DNA from: Calvatia gigantea
Taxonomy: Eukaryota; Basidiomycota; Agaricomycetes; Agaricales; Lycoperdaceae
NCBI GenBank assembly: GCA_025093985.1
Contig: JACAAK010000022.1
Coordinates: 124,001 to 188,000, forward strand
Length of the DNA: 64,000 bases
Direction of reading: 5' to 3'
Position numbers and translations under genes: made by a program. Below, piece by piece: positions 20,012 to 31,744 of this stretch. Each line of letters opens with the position of its first letter. Position 1 is the stretch's first letter. The notes beneath the pieces are model-generated. The model did no database searches, was not told where the DNA came from, and saw nothing but the letters and a program-made list of their open reading frames with translations.

Positions 20012-21087
20012 GACTTCGCAAGCAAGGATTTGCCCCTGAGTTGGTCGAGTTCTTTGCGCACTACTTGGTAGGACGGAAGACCCAGTATTATTAGGATTCT
20101 TTCAGGTCCGAGCCGTTTCCATTGGATATGGGGGTAGGTCAGGGCTCTGCCCTCTCCCCCGTCCTATCAGCCTTATACATAGCTCCGCTAATGTGGCTTT
20201 TCGACAGGGAGGCATCACATCTAGGGACGACCCTTCTGTCATACATTGATGATGGTACCATCATTGCCCAGTCGAAAGACTGGGGATCTAACCTTGTGGC
20301 TCTTAAGGAGGCATATGGTATTATATTCAGGCTCTTTGAGCACTTTGCCTTGGTACTTGAGCACGACAAGTCTGAGGTTTTCCACTTCTCCCGTAAGCAC
20401 GGAGATGACAACCCACTGATAGACCTGGGCTTTGCCCCGTTCACTGGTGATACACCTCTCCGACCCAAGCCCTACTGGAGGTACTTGGGTTTCTACTTTG
20501 ACCGTGCCCTCACATTTAAGGAGCACGTTCACTACTACTCTACCAAAGCATTGTCTATGGTGAAAGCCATGAAAATGCTTGGTAACTCGATGAGGGGCTT
20601 GAGGCCTATGCAGAAGCGCCTCCTCTATCAGTCATGTGTTGTGCCTATTGCGACATACGGCTTCAAACTCTGGTTCTTCAAGGGTTCCTGCTGCAAAGTG
20701 GCCCTTAAGAGCCTGAATTTCATGCAGAGACGGGCGGCCCTGTGGATTACAGGTGCATTCTGGACTGCCCCTACTGGGGCCGTGGAGTCATTTGCGGGTC
20801 TCATACCCATCCAGCTTCACATACAGAAGCTTGCTGTCAGATCGGACTACAGGATTAAGACCCTGTCACCCAATCATCCCCTCAGGGCCCTCATGAGCCC
20901 TGAGTATTCTGGGTCTGCTAAATTGTATACTCGCTCCATCGGTCTTATGTCTCCTGCTACTCGCAGGAAGACTAAAGGCTCCTTAATCCAGGCTGATACC
21001 AACCTGGTAAACCTCGTTGAGGAATTTGAGCCTATGGCCTCAATTAATCGGCCCAGATACCACCTGATGGACTGCCACCCTGACCAG
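20012..21087 (+). pseudogene. L5 ORF2, RT part
   Basis: A TAG near 20092 (Trp in sister copies) interrupts the first 110 bases; from 20122 the frame is open to the Copia-C insertion. It contains GQGSALSPVLSALYIAP, SYIDDGTII (Ile in place of Val in the YVDD box), the thumb-like region HVHYYSTKALSMVKAMKML, then LSPNHPLRALMSPEYSG and the run-up to RNase H. The frame resumes at 27780 after Copia-C. Confidence 0.85.
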
Positions 21088-21633
21088 TGTTGAATCTCGC
21101 TCCGTACCACTACGTTGGTTCAGTCTATTTATAGCTGAAACGGGGTTCGAGTATTTCACCTTCAGAGGGTCGATAATAACGGACCATTACGGACTACGTA
21201 CGCAGTAGTTGTACCGCCCTTTAGGTAGTCGGTTATACCCTCCGCATGGAACCTTCTAAGTACATGCGTCGTACACAGTATGCTCCAATTATGCTACTGG
21301 TAGTTAGACCTCACCCGTATAAGGGTTTAGAGTGCACAGACCAGGGATATTAGTATATATACCCTTATGTAGCATTGTAGTATGTACGCTTCTATGCGAC
21401 GCCCTTGGGCGTAAGACTATACGTCTTCTATCCTCTACGCTAGCTTCTTTAAGCATCGCTTCCCTTCTCCTCAAGACTCTCTGAGTACGATGGTATAAGC
21501 AGGACTATGTCCGCTACCATGCGTCTCTCCTACTGGACCGTCTCCCGGATGAATACGACTACCCTCCACCGCTGACGCTTACACGCTTAGGTAGTGTGAA
21601 CTTATATTGGGATGTCTACTCGTTCTCTCAACA
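21088..21633 (+). repeat. Copia-C 5' LTR
   Basis: It is 546 bp, TGTTGAATC...CTCAACA. A TATATATA core-promoter-like box lies near 21354-21361 in a context (TTAGTATATATA) shared with the Copia-D LTR. Confidence 0.95.
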
Positions 21634-21830
21634 GGTTATGGGCCCCGACCGCCGCTCACTCGGACCGCGTTAGCACGCTGGTAGAGTTTGAGGAGGCTAC
21701 GGTCGCTTTCAACCTGGGAGACAGTGGTGCCTTTGGTCCACTTGATACCCTGTCTGACCCATGTTGAGAACGCGTGCACTACGCACAGCAGTCCTACATG
21801 ATGCTGACACGTTGTTACCCGTTCTTGGTT
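21634..21830 (+). promoter_or_regulatory. Copia-C primer-binding site and leader
   Basis: GGTTATGGGCCCC at 21634-21646 is followed by about 185 bp closely matching the Copia-D leader and its first coding bases (50783-50970), with few substitutions and indels. Conservation drops sharply after about 21830. This pattern suits cis-acting signals for priming and packaging. Confidence 0.65.
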
Positions 21831-24800
21831 TTTGATCTGGCAAACCGTCATCTCCGGTCTGGTTCGACCGCTTTAGGTCCGCTCCCCATTCTGGGTTGCA
21901 GCAGAACTGTTCCGCTCTGGTTGCTCCACCTCTGTTCTGGTATTCTCTCTCTGATCGACGACGACGCTTTGGGCTTTCTGGGATTCTCTTCAGATCCGCC
22001 TCAGTAATTTACTATATGATGTATCATCTATGCTGAGCACTACGCTCCGCTTTGCTGGTAAATTAGCTGGTCTTTATGACCGCAATAAATACCGCAGTGT
22101 CAGGCAAATTATAAGCCTTGTGTTCTTGTGTTTCAAGTCGACTGGGCAAGTCCCGCCTTGAGTAGAATAACACACCACGAGCATATACCTGAGCTATTTG
22201 ATCCACTTAAGCTGGCAACTATAAGCCGCTAAGGCCCGCTTAATCAAATAAAGCTGGGATATAGAAAATATCTTTGAGAAGTCCGCCGTTCGTTCCTTCA
22301 CTTCAGGCTTTAACGCTTTACCCCTTCTACGTCTATAAGACTACCGCTTTACTCTTTCTACGGATAGCTCATGCGCATTAAGCGCTTTATGCCAAGCTAA
22401 GGCAGTGGGCCGCCGCATTTGCAGCGCTTACGCTGGTATGGTAGACAGCGGCCGCAAGGCTTGCAGCACCAATAAAACCATGGCATTATGCCAATAGCAG
22501 CAGCACTTGCAGCATTCGCAAAAATATCCAAAGAAGATAGCAAGGAGAAGAACGCTAATCGCGTCCTTGCAGCTGGGAAATAAGGGGAGAAGGATAATGA
22601 GCTGGTAATACCGCCATTATGTTGTTTCAGGAAATACTTCAGAATATAGTTCAAAAATGTCGCCGGCTCGAGCGATTGCCGCCATATACTATTTCTCTTA
22701 TAGAGGAGCCGCGTCGCTATATATCGCGCCCTGCTTCTAGCATCAACGTTCCTTCACTTGTGTTAAGCGCATGTTCACGCGCCCAAGTTTGAAGACCTGT
22801 TCTAAGTCAGAGCATGGACGAGCACATTAAAAAGCTTTGTCCGCCAACTACAGGAATAACAATGATTGCTTTAAAGAAGTTTGACTTCATGGAAGTCGCC
22901 GTCCACGATTAGGACTTGTGCGCACCATTTAGCAACTATAATTGAGAAAGAGGATGTGCATAGCACCATACGATGCAACACGCCAACGAATTCCTCAAGA
23001 AATCCTTTAGACCGCTCTTTACGGAGCTTGGCGCCGGAGGAGTTCTTGTGTCGCCATCTTCGGATGTCGCTGACCTTGATACCAATGGAAGGATACATGG
23101 TAGTACTTTTAACTTCATACTCCTTGATAAATGCTAAGAATAACGGTGTGCCGCGTGAGATGTAAGCGCTGGCTATAAATCCTTTTCTACGCAACAAGTG
23201 AGAAATCCTTATGGGTTATATGAAGATGATAGCGGGAGCAAGTCGCTCTATTCACTTGAGAAGAATATCCTTTAAAGGATCTCGTGAATCGCATCATTAC
23301 AAAGAAAGGAAATTACGACACGTCTAGGAATTAGCAGAATAGCTCCCAACGTATAACGGTTGAGCTTCAGCACTATGTCGCCAAGTTTAATTCTTAGACC
23401 TCGCCGCTTTATATTAGGCTTGAGGCAAGAAACTGGAATCCTACGGGAAAGACAAGAGTCTGAACTGCTTCATATTCCAGCATTAGTCTATGACATTAGG
23501 GATAAAGATTTGTAGCGCCACATTAGTGTGCGGCCGATCTATATCAAGAAAATCTTATAACGTATGTCCTCGAGTATAATACTTTTGAGGCAATCGTTAA
23601 AGGTCACCACCTTTGCAATAAGTCATGCAGAGCTGTACTAGTTCACCCAATCTCATCGTTGTACACGAACTTGCGATTATAAGCAAGGAGATGAATGGTT
23701 GTTGAACATTACGCCTACTAGACTATATCGTTTGACATCATCGAACAGAATTTCCCATGATTATGCCTTCTTCACTCGTCTTTTACGACTTGTCAAGATG
23801 ATTGCATTATTTCATTGCCACTCTGGATTATTTCACAAGGGAAACTGCATCAGTACCTTTATCCAGAATTCCTTATACGAATATCCTCGTCTTTGAGCGT
23901 AATACTCGGACTTGATGGAATTGTTAGTCGTCCATTACGACGCTACTCTATGACTTCTTATCTCATGATGATAGTTGTCCTCCTTCGAAAGAAGTTATGA
24001 GGCTCTAAGATTCATTAGAGAAACCTCTACAGTATAGCTGACAATGGCCAATGTCGCAACTGATTATGGAGGAGAGTTTGTCTAAACGAGAGCAATAGCA
24101 AACATTCGTGGCATGAATAACCCACTTGAACCTCCTACTCCCAATGCTTTCGCAACGGATGATGTAGAGAGACTGATCCGCACTACACTTTGAGAGCCTA
24201 AAAGCTTTATGGCAACGGGAATGTCTTACCCGTCTCAGTGATAGTTCAAGCGTTGACTAGAGCGCAACGCGCCAGTCCAAGAGTTTAAAGTGGAAGACAC
24301 TTAATCGTGTAAATCAAGGGATAAACCATTAAATTGGTTCTGTACTGTGGGTTTGGCTTCGCGGCGCATCAGTTAACATGATGACCGCCCAAACATGATC
24401 GCTTATTCGGGATGTAACATACCTCGATCGTTTGATCAACGAGAACTTTCGAGTTCAAGCGGCACACAGAAAGGCTTAACGTTCTACGAACAAATCCATA
24501 TTTCGGATGCCTTACTCGATGAGGGAATATACCCTTAAACGTCATGATTCAGCAACTGGATAGCAGTAAAACCAGTTCATTTGCAAAGAAGAGAGCAAAA
24601 CCTGCACGAAGCAAGAGATAGCAATTTCTTTATCCGCCATCTTTCAATGTCGCAGGATATATTCCATTACACTCCACGATCACCTCCTGATTCCTTTCCA
24701 TTTCCATTCGAGAAATCTCCGCCCATCACATCCTATGTCTTACGCTGACATATTCGCCAATTTGATGCAGAATATGCGCATCCTTTACAGGATTTCTACC

Positions 24801-25600
24801 GCTTAAAAGGCTTGTAGCATCATTGCTTCGCTGGCTCAAGTGACTGCCGCAGCTAATTGATCTACATAACCGTAAGAAGTGACGGCCTTGGAAACGCTGG
24901 TTGAAACGCATTGCACAATTGAACCTGACTAGGAAAGACCGCACCGTTCATTACGCGGGTCACCTACAGGTAGACTATAATGGATTAGGCGTTCAATTTC
25001 AGAGAAGAACTCGTTTGGACTCACCGACTAGAGTTAGATAAGCATAAGACTTGCTACGCGTTCACGCTAGCGTCTACCAGAAAAGCGCATCAGCTCGGAT
25101 AAATCATCCTAAAAATATGTGATGGTTACACCTCCATATGAGCTTTCGCCTCGCATAGCTTAACAAACTTGCGAGAAAATTCTTTTATTTCTGGGATTGC
25201 ATCGATAATGATCCGCCATTCTTCGCCGGTCCGTCTTAATTGATGTGCGCCGCGGTGGTTCGTAACATGATGAACACTCTCTAAGCCCTAAAAAGCGATA
25301 TGATCGAGTAACATGTATTAGGAAACTTAACATGTTGAAAAGCATGGAGGAGAACAACGGATACAGTATTCTTACTCCAAATCCGATGACCGCCTTATCC
25401 TGCGCTTCACAGCAAAGGAACTTCATTAAGTTGAAGGCATCGCTTTTGTGATTCAATTCTCCAGTTATCCGCGCATGTGAGAAATGCTTAGCGTTGATAA
25501 CAAAACTGCTTTTGCAGACTGGATGAGAAAGATACATTGAAATAATCTGACGGGCTTCGGCTTACCAGATAAGAAAAGAGTTTGAATGACACCAGACGAG
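21756..25600 (+). pseudogene. Copia-C decayed gag-protease-integrase region
   Basis: Blocks colinear with Copia-D are visible. A gag start lies near 21756, with a one-base insertion after the second codon; a QQSYMMLTR segment survives near 21786. A Gln/Lys-rich gag remnant lies near 22500-22600, integrase DNA near 23990-24180 (TTATGGAGGAGAGTTTGTC matches the catalytic TDNGGEYV coding region), and linker DNA near 24920-25040. No frame stays open for more than about 110 codons and indels are frequent. It encodes nothing recognisable. An overlapping 108-codon minus-strand frame (22871-23197) exists; I cannot assign it. Confidence 0.6.
24808..24900 (+). repeat. Dispersed ~92-bp repeat inside Copia-C, first copy
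   Basis: It starts AAGGCTTGTAGCATCATTGC and ends AAACGCTGG. A second copy is at 26661-26752 in the same orientation. Both contain an 18-bp core GGCTCAAGTGACTGCCGC, found also at 22665, 25755 and 25791 with few changes. Confidence 0.7.
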
Positions 25601-25842
25601 CACTACATGTGTTACGTGGAAGGGATCTTCAATCTTTGATTGAGCTGGATTTCGATCCGCCTTCATACGATTACGCTGGATTTTATCCGCATTTTCCAGA
25701 ACCACTTCGTCGACCTCGCTTTAGCAATAAAGTCTAACGGATCCGCAACTAGCTGGCTCAAGAGACTGCCGCAATGCGATGTACCTAGCTGGCTCGAGCG
25801 ACTGCCGCAACATGATACCGATTCCTACGTCATCGCGAGCCC

Positions 25843-26560
25843 TCCTCTTTAGAGTTGATGGGGAAAACATAAAGGATATGATAATCCTTTCCGCCTTCTT
25901 ATGAAGACGCTTGGATAAAAATATTAGGTTGAGAAATATTCCTTTCCGCCACAGTCGCTGGAAAAATATATTCATAGGACTTTCAATTGTTCCTATCGCC
26001 TCTCGCGAGTCGCTGATAAAACAAATGGGGAGTTATCCCCGCCGACGTCTCAAGTCGAGCGCCTTAGGCAAAAATAACATTAGAAAATTATTCCTTCCTC
26101 CTCTAACGAGCTGTAGGAGAAAATATTATAAGGTTTACGCTTTTACCTTTCCACCTCTTACGAGTTGTTGGATAAAACAAATCAGGAACATATTCCTTCA
26201 TACTCGTTCAAGAGTCGACTGTAAAAATATGATAGGAACTTATTCCTTTCGCAAGATAAAAATATGATAGGGTCTAACGATCCTTTCTCTCTTTTATAAG
26301 ATTGAGGAAAAACTTCATAGGTTTTGAATGCAACCTTCCGCCTCTTCGTGAGTCGACGGTAAAACATCTATATGGAATTTATCCATCCGCCTCATATCGA
26401 GAGTTCGGAAAAATATATGGGGTCAACTTCAAGATCCTTCCACCTCTTCGGAGCTGTATGGAAAAACAAATAAGGGACTTAATCGTTCCTCCCTCCTTTT
26501 CGGAGTTGATGGGAAATAACAAAAAGTGTGTATGCATTCCTTGGGACTGAATCCTTAATC
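25843..26560 (+). repeat. Degenerate ~50-bp tandem array inside Copia-C
   Basis: About 14 diverged units are seen, each built as a pyrimidine-rich start (CCGCCTCTTACGAG-like), a TCGAYGGA-like middle, an A-rich stretch (AAAAAYATA) and a RGGRACTTATTCCTT-like end. Unit lengths are roughly 40-57 bp. It occupies the place where Copia-D encodes RT and RNase H. It is not coding, and is not CRISPR because the units are diverged and have no constant repeat. Confidence 0.65.
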
Positions 26561-26660
26561 CGCATCGGCCGAAATGCCTTTTGCATGGAGGAAATTTGCA
26601 TGAGACCACTTCCATTTGCGAATCCATTAATTTGGAATTTGTTCGAGTCAAAATCAGAAC

Positions 26661-26752
26661 AAGGCTTGTAGCATCATTGCTTCGCCGGCTCACGGGACTG
26701 CCGTGGTTGATTGATCTACATAACCGCAAAGTGACGGCCTTGGATACGCTGG
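26661..26752 (+). repeat. Dispersed ~92-bp repeat inside Copia-C, second copy
   Basis: This matches 24808-24900 at most positions (differences include GCTGGCTCAAG/GCCGGCTCACG). It flanks the tandem array on its right side, while the first copy and the two extra cores lie on its left. Confidence 0.7.
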
Positions 26753-27228
26753 CTTAGTACTGCCGCTTTCCTGATCTCACAATAATCGCATGCTGAACAA
26801 GCAAAAATGGTTTTCATATTTTGCACCTACGCGGAAAAACAGACTTGTTAAACGCTTCGAAAGAATTGCTGTTTACAATTTCTGGAGGAGCCTCTTTAGG
26901 CTTTCCTACTCCTTACTCTTAGACGAAAGTCGCAGCGAGTTAGTCGCGGGAGTTTAAAAGTTGAGTTAAAGGATATTTGATAGCTCAAAGCAATTGTCGT
27001 TGCGTCCTTTGTGGCCATCATAGCAAACGCTAGCATCAATTCCTCTCCGCTACAGGAATGCTTTTCCAACTTTCAAAAAAGCTGGTTAAATCCGCATGAT
27101 CGTTGATGACTCCGACATTTGATGTTCGGCTTTGCCGCTCTTTTGTTGAAGATTCCAATGTCTAAGTCTGGTTTCAATACCGCTAGATTATTGGAGCGTT
27201 AATCTTCCCCCCTTCAAGTGAGGAGGAG

Positions 27229-27774
27229 TGTTGAATCTCGCTCCGTACCACTACGTTGGTTCAGTCTATTTATAGCTGAAACGGGGTTCGAGTATTTCAC
27301 CTTCAGAGGGTCGATAATAATGGACCATTACGGACTACGTACGCAGTAGTTGTACCGCCCTTTAGGTAGTCGGTTATACCCTCCGCATGGAACCTTCTAA
27401 GTACATGCGTCGTACACAGTATGCTCCAATTATGCTACTGGTAGTTAGACTTCACCCGTATAAGGGTTTAGAGTGCACAGACCAGGGATATTAGTATATA
27501 TACCCTTATGTAGCATTGTAGTATGTACGCTTCTATGCGACGCCCTTGGGCGTAAGACTATACGTCTTCTATCCTCTACGCTAGCTTCTTTAAGCATCGC
27601 TTCCCTTCTCCTCAAGACTCTCTGAGTACGATGGTATAAGCAGGACTATGTCCGCTACCATGCGTCTCTCCTACTGGACCGTCTCCCGGATGAATACGAC
27701 TACCCTCCACCGCTGACGCTTACACGCTTAGGTAGTGTGAACTTATATTGGGATGTCTACTCGTTCTCTCAACA
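27229..27774 (+). repeat. Copia-C 3' LTR
   Basis: It is 546 bp and matches the 5' LTR except AATGG for AACGG and GACTTC for GACCTC. It is followed by the ACCAG duplication. Confidence 0.95.
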
Positions 27775-28763
27775 ACCAGGTGTTGTTCATGGAGGTGAAA
27801 CTCGATGCTGAGGGTAATACTGACCCTGAGCATATGTATGCTCTCAACGCATGCTTTAGGGAGTGCAGAGAGGACCCCAGGATTGTCCATATGGCGACGG
27901 ATGCAAGTCTTCCACTTCATGGCAAGTTCCAGACAGTGTCATCTGCCCATGTCTACCGCCAACACGAGTGTCTCAGAGAGATTACTCGTGTGGCAGGCCG
28001 AGTCACAGCACCTGATGCTGAGCTTATGGCCATTGCACTTGGAGTTCATTTTGCTCTTAAGCAGGATGACGTCAGGCTTATACGCGTCTTCACTGATTCT
28101 ATTGCATCAGCAAAGCTTGCGGTTGATCCATCTACACACTCCGGGCAGATGCTGTCCCAAGGAGTGTGTGTGGCGCTTAAGCGATGGTTCTCTGGGGATC
28201 CCCGGAGGAGCATTGAGTTCCTCGCTGTCCCTTCTTCCGAGAAGTGGGAGTTCCACCATGCTGTCCACCGGCATGTCACCTCGTTCCCTCAGGTCGCTTA
28301 TGGCCCGAGGCCGTTCACTTCCATTGCCCGCCTCCGCAGGGAGGCGGTCGACAATGTTCTGGAGTCATGGCGTCAGCTGTACTCCACCTCTTCTTACAAG
28401 GGGTGCAGTAATATGGATCTTGCCTCCAGGGTGGATCCATCTGTTCCGGGGAAGCCGACCTACCTTTCTGGTGGGCCCTGGCTCCCTCATGTTAGCGGCT
28501 CTAACTCGCTCTGTGCGAGGGCCGTGCGTGCCATTACAGGTCATGCTCCGATTGGGTCGTACTGAGTACAATTCTTTCCTAATGAAAGCATTGGCTGTTC
28601 GTGTGGTGCCGCTCTCGAGGGGCACTATCACATTTTTGTCAGATGTCCCAACCACAAAAGGAAACTTGACAGACCTCCTCAGACCATTCGTGAGCTGATT
28701 GATTTCCTGAACACGAACCCTGGGGCCTTCACGTTCAGACCAGATGATGCTGGGATCGGTTGA
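27775..28763 (+). pseudogene. L5 ORF2, RNase H and C-terminal part
   Basis: The frame runs VLFMEVKLDAEGNTDPEHM, ATDASLPLHGKF, DAELMAIALGVHFAL and FTDSIASAKL. A TGA near 28562 then replaces Arg in GSYRVRFF, and the C-terminal C-x-C-x8-H-x4-C motif and DDAGIG follow. One stop in this part makes it a late-decaying copy. Confidence 0.85.
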
Positions 28764-29492
28764 GCTGGCGCGCGCAGGGGGCTCCTGCGGGGTCGTTAGT
28801 CTTCCGGCCTACTGGGTGGGGAAGTTGTAAGGCAACAGGGGTGGGGTCCCTGGGGGGTGCTTCTGGCCTCGGCTGGTGGTGCTCCTTTCCTGGACCTGGA
28901 TTGGGGCTTCACGGAGGGCGAAGGCGTTAACAATGGGGGTAGGGTCCCCGGGTGGCGGTGCGGGTTCGTCCTGCTAAGCTGCTTTCTTGGACACTGTCTA
29001 GGCGGCGCTTCGAGTTGCTACCCTGCCTACTGGGTTGCTCTGGACCGGGACTGGGCTGATACCCTTTCATCTGGGAAGTTGGGGGTAAGGCGGCTCCAAG
29101 CGTGGGCCTCTTGCGCTGGCTCTCCTGACTACGCCTGTCCCCCTGAGGGCACTCAGCCGCCGCTGCTGCTGAGTCCGCCTCTTGAGGGATGATCAGGGCA
29201 CTGCCGCAACGCGGCGGTGCATCACTGGGTGTACACCACAAGACCTGGGCAACTGGGTCTTCCTCAGTGTGATGGGCATTTCGGGCAACTGGAGGATTTG
29301 GCAAGTAGGGGGTAGACTGGTCTGGTCTGGGTTTGCGCTTGGGTTGGGTTGGGCTGCCTCTGAACAGTAGATTACTTGTAACTCATCGGACCTTGTAGTT
29401 AAGGGATTTGTACTCTGCTACACGCGGACTGTGATCAGGCACTACATTATAAATTGGCGCAAGCCTTGATTTAAAAAAAAAAAAAAAAAAAA

Positions 29493-31744
29493 GGAATCCA
29501 TGTTGGTGATTATCCTTAAGCCAGGGAAGCCAGCATACTCCACTCCCAAGGCCTTCAGGCCTATTGTACTTCTCAATATGCTTGGCAAGCTGTTTGAGAA
29601 AATGATTGTGAATAGGCTCCAGTTTGACTCTGTCAAATTTGGGGTCTTTCATCTTAACCAGCTCAGAGGTGTGATCCAGAGATCCACTGAAGATGCAGGC
29701 CTAATGCTCACCCACATTGTGAGGACAGGCTAGGCCAAAGGTCTCAGGACTAGTGTGGTGGTATTTGACATTGCACAGTTCTTTCTTTCATTGTACCATG
29801 ACATGCTGGTTGCAATATTGTGCAAGCAAGGATTTGCCCCTAAGGTGGTCAGGTTCTTTGCTAACTACTTGGTAGGATGGAAGACCCAGTACTACTGGAA
29901 CTCTTTTAAGTCCAAGCCATTCAATGCAAATATGGGGGTAGGGTAGGGCTTTGCTCTCTCCCCAGTCCTCTTAGCCTTATACATTGCCCCACTGATGTGG
30001 CTTTTCAACAGGGAGGCATCCTGCCTTGGGACTACCCTCCTATCATATGTAGACAATGGCACTATCATCGTACAGTCCAAGGACTGGAAATACAACCTTG
30101 CATCTTTTAAGGAGGCATATGGTATTATATTTTGGCTCTTTAAGCACTTTGCCTTGGTACTTGAGCATGACAAGTCTGAGGTTTTTCACTTCTCCCATAA
30201 GCATGGGAATGATAATCCACCCATTGACCTGGGGTTCATCCCATTCACTGGTGATATGCCTCTGTGGCCCAAGACCTATTGGAGGTGCTTGGACTTCTAT
30301 TTCAACTGTGGCTTGACTTTCAAAGAGCACATTTGATACTACTCCACCAAAGCACTCTCTACGGTCAAGGCCATGAAAATGCTTGGTAATTCCACAAGGG
30401 GCTTAAGGCTGATGTAAAAGCACCTTCTCTATCAGTCATGTATTGTGCCTATTACAACCTATGGCTTCAAATTCTGGTTCTTCAAGGGCTCTCACTGTAA
30501 GGCAGCCTTTAAGAGCCTGAACACTATGCAATGCCAGACAGCCCTGTAGATCACAGGTACCTTTCAGACTGCTCCCACTGGGGCTGCAGAATTATTTGGA
30601 GGCCTTATACCTATCTAGCTTTACATCAAGAAGCTTGCGTTCCAGTCAGATTACAGAATTAAAACCCTGTCACCGAATCACCCTCTCAGGGATCTTATGA
30701 GCCCTGAATATTCTAGGGATACTAAGTTACATCCTAGAGCCATCAGCCTCATGTCACCTTCTGTTTGGAGGAAGACAGTGGGTGCCCTTATACAGGCTGA
30801 CTTCAACCTACCATCTTTGATTGAGAGCTTTGCACCTATGGCATTGATCAACCAGCCTGGTCACCACCTCATGGACCTATACCTGGAAAGGGTGGAGTTC
30901 ATGGAGGTGAAACTCACTGCAGAGGGCAAAACTAACCCTGCACACATGTTTGCTCTCAATGCACATCTTCATGACTGCAAGGAGGATCCTGGAATTGTCT
31001 ATATGGTGATGGATGTGAGTCTGCCACTGCATGGAAGGTTCTAGGTAGTCTTGGCCACCTATGTACACTGCCAAGGTGAGTCTCTTAAGGAGATTACTTG
31101 CGTGACAGGCAGGGTTATGGCTCCAGATGCTGAGCTCATGGCCATTATCCTTGGCATTCACTTTGCTCTTAAGCAAGGCAGTGTCAGGCTTATATGCATC
31201 TTCACCAATTCTATTGCATCAGCAAAGCTTACAGTTGATCTGTCCATTCATTCCAGGCAAATGCTATCCCAGGGACTGTATGTAGTGCTTAAACAGTGGC
31301 TCTCTGGGGATACTCAGAGGTCCATTGAATTCCTCACTGTCTCTTCTTCCAAAAAGTGGGAGTTTCACCATGCTATACATTGGCATGTCACCTTGTTCCC
31401 TCAGGTTGCTTATGGCCTGTGGCTGTTCACTTCCATTGCCTACCTCTGTAAGGAAGCAGTTGATAATGTTCTAGAGGAATGGCAATAGCTGTACTCTACC
31501 TCTTTGTACAAGAGGTGTAGCAACATGGACCTGGCCTCTGGGGCTGATCCAAAGATTCCAGACAAGCCGACCTACCTTAATGGTGGGCCCTGGCTACCTC
31601 ATATTAGCGGATCTAACTCGCTTTGTGCAAGGGCCATGCATGCTGTCACTGGTCATGTGCTGATTGGATCATACAGAGTATGGTTCTTTCCAAATGAAGG
31701 CATTGGTTGTTTGTGTGGCACTGCTCTTGAGGGGCACTACCACA
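29493..31744 (+). pseudogene. Lb1 ORF2, RT through RNase H
   Basis: It resumes at KPGKPAYSTPKAFRPIVLLN and runs through FDIAQFFLSLYHD, GQGF-type and YVDNGTI (Asn for the second Asp of YVDD), RNase H (MVMDVSLPLHGRF, DAELMAIILGIHFAL, FTNSIASAKL) to the C-terminal motif, where L6 cuts in. Stops occur near 29733, 29947, 30334, 30417, 30547, 30619, 31042 and 31486. Catalytic Asp codons are lost in both RT (YVDN) and RNase H (FTN), so the copy is dead. Confidence 0.85.

Larger units (their letters stand above)
21088..27774 (+). mobile_element. Copia-C: 6.7-kb non-autonomous copia with nearly identical LTRs
   Basis: The target duplication is ACCAG (21083-21087 and 27775-27779). LTRs of 546 bp (21088-21633, 27229-27774) differ at two positions, both C/T. 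The primer-binding site at 21634-21646, the leader and the polypurine tract AAGTGAGGAGGAG (27215-27228) match Copia-D. The 5.6-kb interior has no long ORF. Short blocks follow Copia-D in order (gag start, Gln-rich gag, protease/integrase region, linker, extreme C-terminus) but are heavily substituted, and the RT part is missing. Near-identical LTRs with a dead interior mean it was probably moved in trans, by a Copia-D-like element. Confidence 0.9.
20012..29492 (+). mobile_element. LINE L5, 5'-truncated copy inserted in Lb1 and split by Copia-C
   Basis: The 13-bp target duplication GGAATCCATGTTG (19999-20011 and 29493-29505) flanks it. The LINE parts are 20012-21087 and 27780-29492, ending in 20 A. 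The 5' end is in the RT (RKQGFAPELVEFF). Copia-C sits at ACCAG in the region after RNase H begins. The 3' UTR is 28764-29472, with no gene. Confidence 0.95.

Noticed and set aside
25843..26560. CRISPR array
   Set aside because: Units are diverged throughout, there is no constant repeat with unique spacers and no cas gene, and the context is a eukaryotic retroelement.
22700..27200. Host genes inside Copia-C
   Set aside because: Apart from one unassigned 108-codon antisense frame, no frame of notable length; order and scattered identity to Copia-D explain much of the region.
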